NCBI GenBank assembly: GCA_928212115.1
Contig: CAKMRJ010005523.1
Span: forward strand, 140,941,103-141,005,102
DNA: 64,000 nucleotides
Direction: 5' to 3'
From: Lactuca virosa
Taxonomy: Eukaryota > Streptophyta > Magnoliopsida > Asterales > Asteraceae
Shown here: in pieces, positions 59,471 through 64,000 of the stretch
Layout of the letters: every line of letters begins with the position of its first letter
Position numbering within the stretch: position 1 is the stretch's first letter
The notes under the pieces: generated by a model
The model's input: the letters and a program-made list of their open reading frames with translations, nothing else
What the model was told of the DNA's origin: nothing
The model's database searches: none
Program-made: the position numbers and the translations under genes

Positions 59471-59920
59471 ATGGCCTCCAATCAAACAACTTCTTCCTAT
59501 GCAGCTGCTCCGTCCAATACTCCACATCCATGGACGATAAGAGAGGTGATGGTGGTAACACGATGTTGGATGAACGTTTACGAGGATGTAACAACCATGG
59601 TTAACCCTGATTGCTTTGAAGGTGATGAATGGACCTGCATAACAGCTATGTTTAACCTCTCATTGGGAGAAGGAAAACACCGAACACAAGAAGATATTGT
59701 TGGTAAGTGGACGGATTTAAAGGAAAAAATCACATGGTTCAATCGATGGTATCATCATCTTAAAAATAGGTATCGTTATCCAAACAACGACGAAGATCTT
59801 TTAGAATTGGTTAAAGATCATTACATTTTGGAGCACGAGGGAAGTGACTTCAAGTATGAGGATGCATGGATTCTAGTTAAAAATAAAAAAATATTTCATG
59901 TAGAAGACTCTTATATGTGA
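59471..59920 (+). CDS. SANT/Myb-like (trihelix-type) DNA-binding protein in the MULE
   Basis: An intact 149-residue ORF with its own ATG in a good context (aaaaaatggcc) and a stop at 59918-59920. After a short Ser/Thr/Ala-rich start it has HPWTIREVMVVTRCWMNVYE, then EWTCITAMFNLSLG, then IVGKWTDLKEKITWFNRWYH. This matches the three-helix SANT/Myb-like domain of the plant family annotated as NAM-associated or GST-T3-like, which includes Harbinger ORF1-like proteins. The tail (FKYEDAWILVKNKKIF) matches the usual end of that family. The role would be DNA binding in the nucleus. Alternatives are a captured host gene or a remnant of a Harbinger element nested in the MULE. Notable as an undamaged ORF in this element. 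Confidence 0.6.
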   Translation: MASNQTTSSYAAAPSNTPHPWTIREVMVVTRCWMNVYEDVTTMVNPDCFEGDEWTCITAMFNLSLGEGKHRTQEDIVGKWTDLKEKITWFNRWYHHLKNRYRYPNNDEDLLELVKDHYILEHEGSDFKYEDAWILVKNKKIFHVEDSYM

Positions 59921-60109
59921 AATGTCTTATGTAATGTTTGCTACTGATGTATCTCGTTTTCTATAATGTTTTATGTTTGTGTTTTATTTTTCATGGAATA
60001 AAGTAGATAATAAGTGGGGTACTAGATTTAATTAATAATGTCAGAAGTGTAGTTTAATACAAGCAATACAAATTACAAATACGGGAATTCATTACTTTCG
60101 TACATTAAT

Positions 60110-62960
60110 CTAAGGACAATTTAAATCAAATGTGCTGTTGAAATCAAAAGTAGGGTACACGCTTTCGTTCTGTGACCCGCTTCCGGATGCGATTTCATCA
60201 ATCGTTATGCCCTTTTGTGTCGATTTTTTCCTCCCCCCAGATCCGCTCCCTGATCCCCTACCCGTACAATCATTCCTCATGTGTCCAAAATGACCGCATG
60301 TAGAACATTCTTGTCGTATGGGACGCTCACCTTGTGATGGAATACAGCCAATGTTTCTTGGTCTACCCGGCTGACGTCTCTCCATTATGGGTGGCTTCAC
60401 AATCATCAAATCATCGGGAATCTCCCACTCAGATGGACTTGGTAAGGGGTTCACAGACTCCTCGTAAGTTTTCCCCAGTGTCTCTATAAAGTAAGCTTTT
60501 AAAGCAAATTCCGAACAATCTTCGTAACGGTTCATTGTGAGCACTTTTATGACATGGCCACAAGGTAAGCCATCTATTTGCCACCGCCTATATGTACAGG
60601 TTCTTTGTTGGAAATCAACAATGACACTTTTGTGAGTAGAGCTTTTCACTTCAAATCTACTATTTGAGATAGGATACACCATCCAATTATTACAAGCATT
60701 CTTATTTGCTTCTATAATCGTTTCAGCCCATGAGGTGAGTGTTGTTTTTGCTTCAGCTAAAAAATAGACATAATTTCATAATATCATATGAGTAGTAAAA
60801 TAACATTTCAAGTACTATTGTATATAAAATATTAGTACCTGGAACATTACGTTTCTGAAAACTCCATTGTTGCATTGTTGCATGGAAATATTCAATCAAC
60901 ATCAATATTGGCATCTTTCTTGCAAATCTTGACATTGAATTTATCGACTCTGCACTATTTGATGTCATAAGAAAATACCGATTCCCATGAAAATGTGCCC
61001 TGGCCCATCTTTCTGGATTGATGTTTTGTAGGTATTCCCATACACGATCATTTACCTTTTTAATTTTTTTCATCCCATTATCGAATTTTATAATAGTATA
61101 GGCTTTGCATGTCTCCCAAAATAATGCGTGTATTGTATCGCTGCTTCCAAATTTTGCTGAAATGTTGAAATACAAATGGATACCACATATTCCATGATGG
61201 GCGTGAGGAAATATATTTGCAATTGACGTCGCTATGGATGGAGCCCTATCAGATATGAATGTAAGGTCTTCCACGTTTCCTATACATTCACGTAGTTTTC
61301 GAAGGAACCAGGACCATGTCTCCGTACATTCACTTTTGCATATGGCATAAGCAACAGGCATGATTTGGTTTTGACCGTCCATTGTCATTGCGAGCAACAT
61401 CGTACCCTTGAATTCACCCTTTAGGTGACCACCATCAATTATTAGGGTCGGCCTACAATATTTGATGAACGCTTGTACCTACAATTATTTTTGAGGCATT
61501 AACAAATACCAATTAGGATTCATATATTTTATTTGTTATAAAAAATTATCACTGCTTATCGAGCAACCCAGTGCGATATACACGAACTCAAACTGATCAT
61601 CATCATCTGTTCTTATCTTAGCAACAGTTCCTGGATTATGCTGAACCAAGTTGTGCAGATACGCTGGTAGTTTGGTGAATGAATCCTATTTGGTACCTCT
61701 TAACATCAACAACGCATATTGCTTTGCCCGCCATGCCTGTTGGTATGAGATATTGATTGGAAATTTCGAATTGATGTCCCTCACAATTTCATTACCCCGA
61801 TAAACTCTATTATAATCCCCGGCGAATTCAGCGATAAAGTGGCCGAGTACCTTTTTCTTTTATTGTCGATGATTAGACTCCAAGTTTGTTGCACAACAAG
61901 TGTGTTGGTCAACAACTTTTGTGACTTGGAAAGCAGTAGTCGATTTGATTCCCCTTGCCCTAACCATCCAAGAACAATTTTCTACCAAACAAACCACCTC
62001 GAATCTTTCTTTACTCGATCTGGTAGTCTTATACTGCTTACCTTGTTCCATGCATTGTCTTCCAATTGCAAGCTTGAGCAACTCTTTGTCATCAAAAATG
62101 TCTAGAACCTTAATCTTTTCATTTATATCCACCCACTGACATGGAATGTTCACATCATCGTTTACAGGACACGAAGGCAATGGGGGCATACCATGAAACA
62201 TGGTATCTGAATAAATAAGTTTAGGTTCATCATCAAATTCTTCTCCGTTAGAATCACTCTCTAGGCCGGATATATCCAACTTCTCACAATCCGCAAACTC
62301 GCCATATCCTTTTAGTTCACCATCATGCAAAAATGGAACTTCTTGTTTTCCAGATTCATTACCAACCTTATTCACCACGTCTAGTGCTTTTTTTTTGTCA
62401 AAATAATGATTTACACCAACATCATTATCACCGATATACTTATAATTCTCCGTTGTAACATACATAATCGGTTCTGGCACTACTACATTTATATTTTCAG
62501 CGACACTATGATATTGACTTTTACTTGGACTTTTAAAATTACCTATTGGGTTGTTGCTCCCTTTTCCACTTGATAAATTAGCTGCAGATACCTTTCCTCT
62601 ATCATCCACTTCGTTATGCGAAACGCCTTCTTCAACCACCGTATAGACAGTCACATATTTATCTCCAACGACATTTATTACCTTGATCAGCTTTCTAATA
62701 TCACGATCATCAACAATACCACAATAATAGAGTTGTTCTAGATGTTGATAAGCCAGACTGACTTTTGATTCTTCGGGAAGACCCATCTTGCACTTCACCA
62801 AATGAACAAATTCGATGAACGTGGTGGTTTCGTAAAATTCAACACCTAAATAAAACATTCTCAGATTGTATTCGGGTGGCCAAACATATGATAATTGGGA
62901 ATTAACAAACTCCCATCTTCCATCCGTAATGAACAATACGAAATACTCGTTACAACTCAT
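60110..62960 (-). pseudogene. mudrA: mudrA-like transposase, almost complete, two stops
   Basis: Three exons fit with consistent phases: 62960-61553, 61471-60839 and 60756-60110 (896 codons including stop). Introns are 61472-61552 and 60757-60838. The N-terminus (MSCNEYFVLFITDGRWEF) is the plant MULE PB1-like part. The MuDR DNA-binding domain is near residues 300-370 (DKELLKLAIGRQCMEQGKQY, later ENCSWMVRARG). The DDE core has Asp in LIIDGGHLKGEF, Asp in LTFISDRAPSI, the CGIH motif, and Glu in SNSAESINSM. A SWIM finger (CTYRRW then CGHVIKV) and a CCHC knuckle (CSTCGHFGHMRNDC) follow. In-frame stops are TAA at 61860-61862 and TAG at 61686-61688. All catalytic residues remain, so the stops look recent. 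It is transcribed inward from the right end. Confidence 0.85.
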
Positions 62961-63039
62961 TATGTTAATTTTGAGAATAAAGAAGCTAGAGAGAAGTGCA
63001 GTTTTCAAAATACGAAATAATTTCAAAAATATGAAATAC

Positions 63040-63041
<2 letters not shown>

Positions 63042-63107
<66 letters not shown>
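63042..63107. repeat. (TA)n microsatellite
   Basis: About 33 TA units in the region upstream of mudrA. Confidence 0.97.
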
Positions 63108-63114
<7 letters not shown>

Positions 63115-63121
63115 TTCAAAA

Positions 63122-63290
63122 CAGTAGTCCACTCTGACAAAAAAGTAGTCAAGTTTAACAAAACAATAGTCCACTCTGACAAAAAAGTAGTCAAGTTTTA
63201 CAAAACAGTAGTCCACTCTGATAAAAAAGTAGTCAAGTTTACCAAAACATTACTCAACTCTGACAAAAAAGTAGTCAAGTTTACCAAAAA
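63122..63290. repeat. 42-bp tandem repeat with gtagtc motif
   Basis: Four units start near 63122, 63165, 63206 and 63248. Consensus cagtagtccactctgacaaa, then aaagtagtcaagttt. They form the right subterminal zone of the MULE. Confidence 0.9.
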
Positions 63291-63299
63291 TATTTTCAA

Positions 63300-63650
63300 A
63301 TTTACCAAAAAAATCAGTCAACAAATTCAAAAAAATAATCTACATTAGCAAAAAGTTATTGTGTTAATTCTTAAAAAACTAGTTTATATTTTACAAAAAA
63401 AAATTTTTAACAAAATAATTGTCAAAAAACAACTCTACATTTTATAAACAATATAATTGTTAAAATAATTCTACATCTTATAAACAATCTTTATAATACT
63501 CTATATCACAAAAAGAATAAGTTGTTTTTTTTTTTTGAAGTCTAATGTTTTGAATTCTCAAAAAATTTTAACAAAATAATTGTTAAAATAATTCTACATC
63601 TTATAAACACAATTTTTAATACTCTATATCACAAAAAAAAAATTTAAAAA
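63300..63650. other. AT-rich subterminal region
   Basis: Repeated ataattgttaaaataattct, then acatcttataaaca; no gene. Confidence 0.6.
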
Positions 63651-63729
63651 AATAAAACCGTAGCTTTTTTGATAAAACAGTAGATTAAACCCCAAAACAG
63701 TAGACTTTAAAAAAAAATAAATAAATAAA

Positions 63730-63804
63730 AAACCGTAGGCTACGGTTTGGGAAACCGTAGCTAAACCAAGAGGAAACCATAGGTTTTAAAAAACCTACGG
63801 TTTT
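63730..63804. repeat. Right subterminal aaaccgtagg hairpins
   Basis: aaaccgtaggctacggttt (63730-63748) and aaaccataggttttaaaaaa, followed by cctacggtttt (63774-63804). They match the left-end hairpins at 49613-50053. Confidence 0.8.
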
Positions 63805-64000
63805 GTTTCTTAGAAATGAAAAAAAAAATTATACAAAACACGAAACAGCAGACGAATTGGCGAAACAGTAGACGAATATAGAAACCTACGATTTCGTGGG
63901 CTATATTTGGACATTTACTAATTTTTGGCTAAAAAATGCTAATCACTTCCTTAATTTTGCTAGATTAGTAATTACCCCTTTGATTTTAGCTGGCACCCTG

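Larger units (their letters stand above)
49225..63965. mobile_element. ~14.7-kb Mutator-like element (MULE) with ULP-like and mudrA genes
   Basis: The left end has aattactaatctaaccataa, then atagccaaaaaatgag. The right end, reverse-complemented, has aattactaatctagcaaaat, then ttagccaaaaattag. These are degenerate long terminal inverted repeats, as in Mutator elements. Both subterminal zones carry aaaccgtaggttt palindromes and gactac repeats. Genes face inward from both ends, the MuDR layout: a ULP-like gene on the left and mudrA on the right. The middle holds extra transposase pseudogenes and two small ORFs, so it may be a composite of nested MULEs. Exact tips and the 9-bp target duplication could not be fixed; the right tip may run to or past 64000. 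Confidence 0.7.

Noticed and set aside
62866..63108. ORF ending in alternating Ile-Tyr (also antisense 63194)
   Set aside because: The Ile-Tyr run is translation of the TA microsatellite; the upstream part is the antisense of mudrA exon 1.

Overview
This is plant nuclear DNA made almost entirely of nested transposable elements. It contains Ty1/copia and Ty3/gypsy LTR retrotransposons, hAT, PIF/Harbinger and Mutator-like DNA transposons and a Helitron end, plus one damaged host gene: the LRR part of an NLR immune receptor. AT-rich spacers, gt..ag introns and LTRs primed by initiator tRNA-Met all point to a flowering plant. The palindromic ACTCGTCGAGT motif repeated in a gypsy LTR is something I associate with lettuce (Lactuca, Asteraceae). 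That assignment comes from memory and is only moderately sure.

Layout. 1-7616: a nearly complete minus-strand copia-type element (A) with both LTRs, a tRNA-iMet primer site, a gag remnant and a decayed pol. 7617-11000: an Athila/Tat-type LTR piece, a Harbinger fragment, a gypsy LTR scrap and a 330-bp foldback MITE. 10986-13437: a copia element with a 119-bp LTR, cut off in integrase. 13446-15051: a hAT element with a perfect 8-bp target duplication, carrying a spliced gene fragment. 15060-16825: Athila-like sequence. 16826-21183: a minus-strand chromovirus-type gypsy fragment (LTR, integrase, RNase H, RT) abutting element C at an abrupt junction. 21184-37293: element C (minus strand, same family as A), broken by a young element B (22553-29974, exact TSD gttat) and a small non-autonomous element D (31307-34133). 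37294-41462: a gypsy 3' end with a 3.0-kb LTR holding a dispersed ~160-bp repeat. 41463-44994: a copia RT fragment, a 955-bp Harbinger-like element and a Helitron 3' terminus. 44995-46550: the NLR LRR exon. 47465-48991: a second hAT with an 8-bp TSD and a captured intron-containing gene fragment. 49225 to about 63965: a ~14.7-kb Mutator-like element.

The Mutator-like element is the richest locus. A SUMO-protease-like (Ulp1/C48) gene is transcribed inward from the left end and a mudrA transposase gene inward from the right end. Between them lie two diverged, convergent transposase pseudogenes of a second type, a SANT/Myb-like ORF, a coiled-coil ORF and several tandem arrays. Most of these genes carry frameshifts, stops or a lost splice donor, so this copy is probably not autonomous.

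The most unusual signal is in elements A, B and C. A 19-nt motif (gattacggcatccctcttc on the element sense strand) occurs eight times. In each case it is the loop of an imperfect hairpin, and unrelated stem sequences still pair. One copy sits about 100 nt upstream of the gag start in all three elements. The same leaders hold further repeated palindromes, some with compensatory arm changes. This looks like a conserved RNA structure system and deserves checking.
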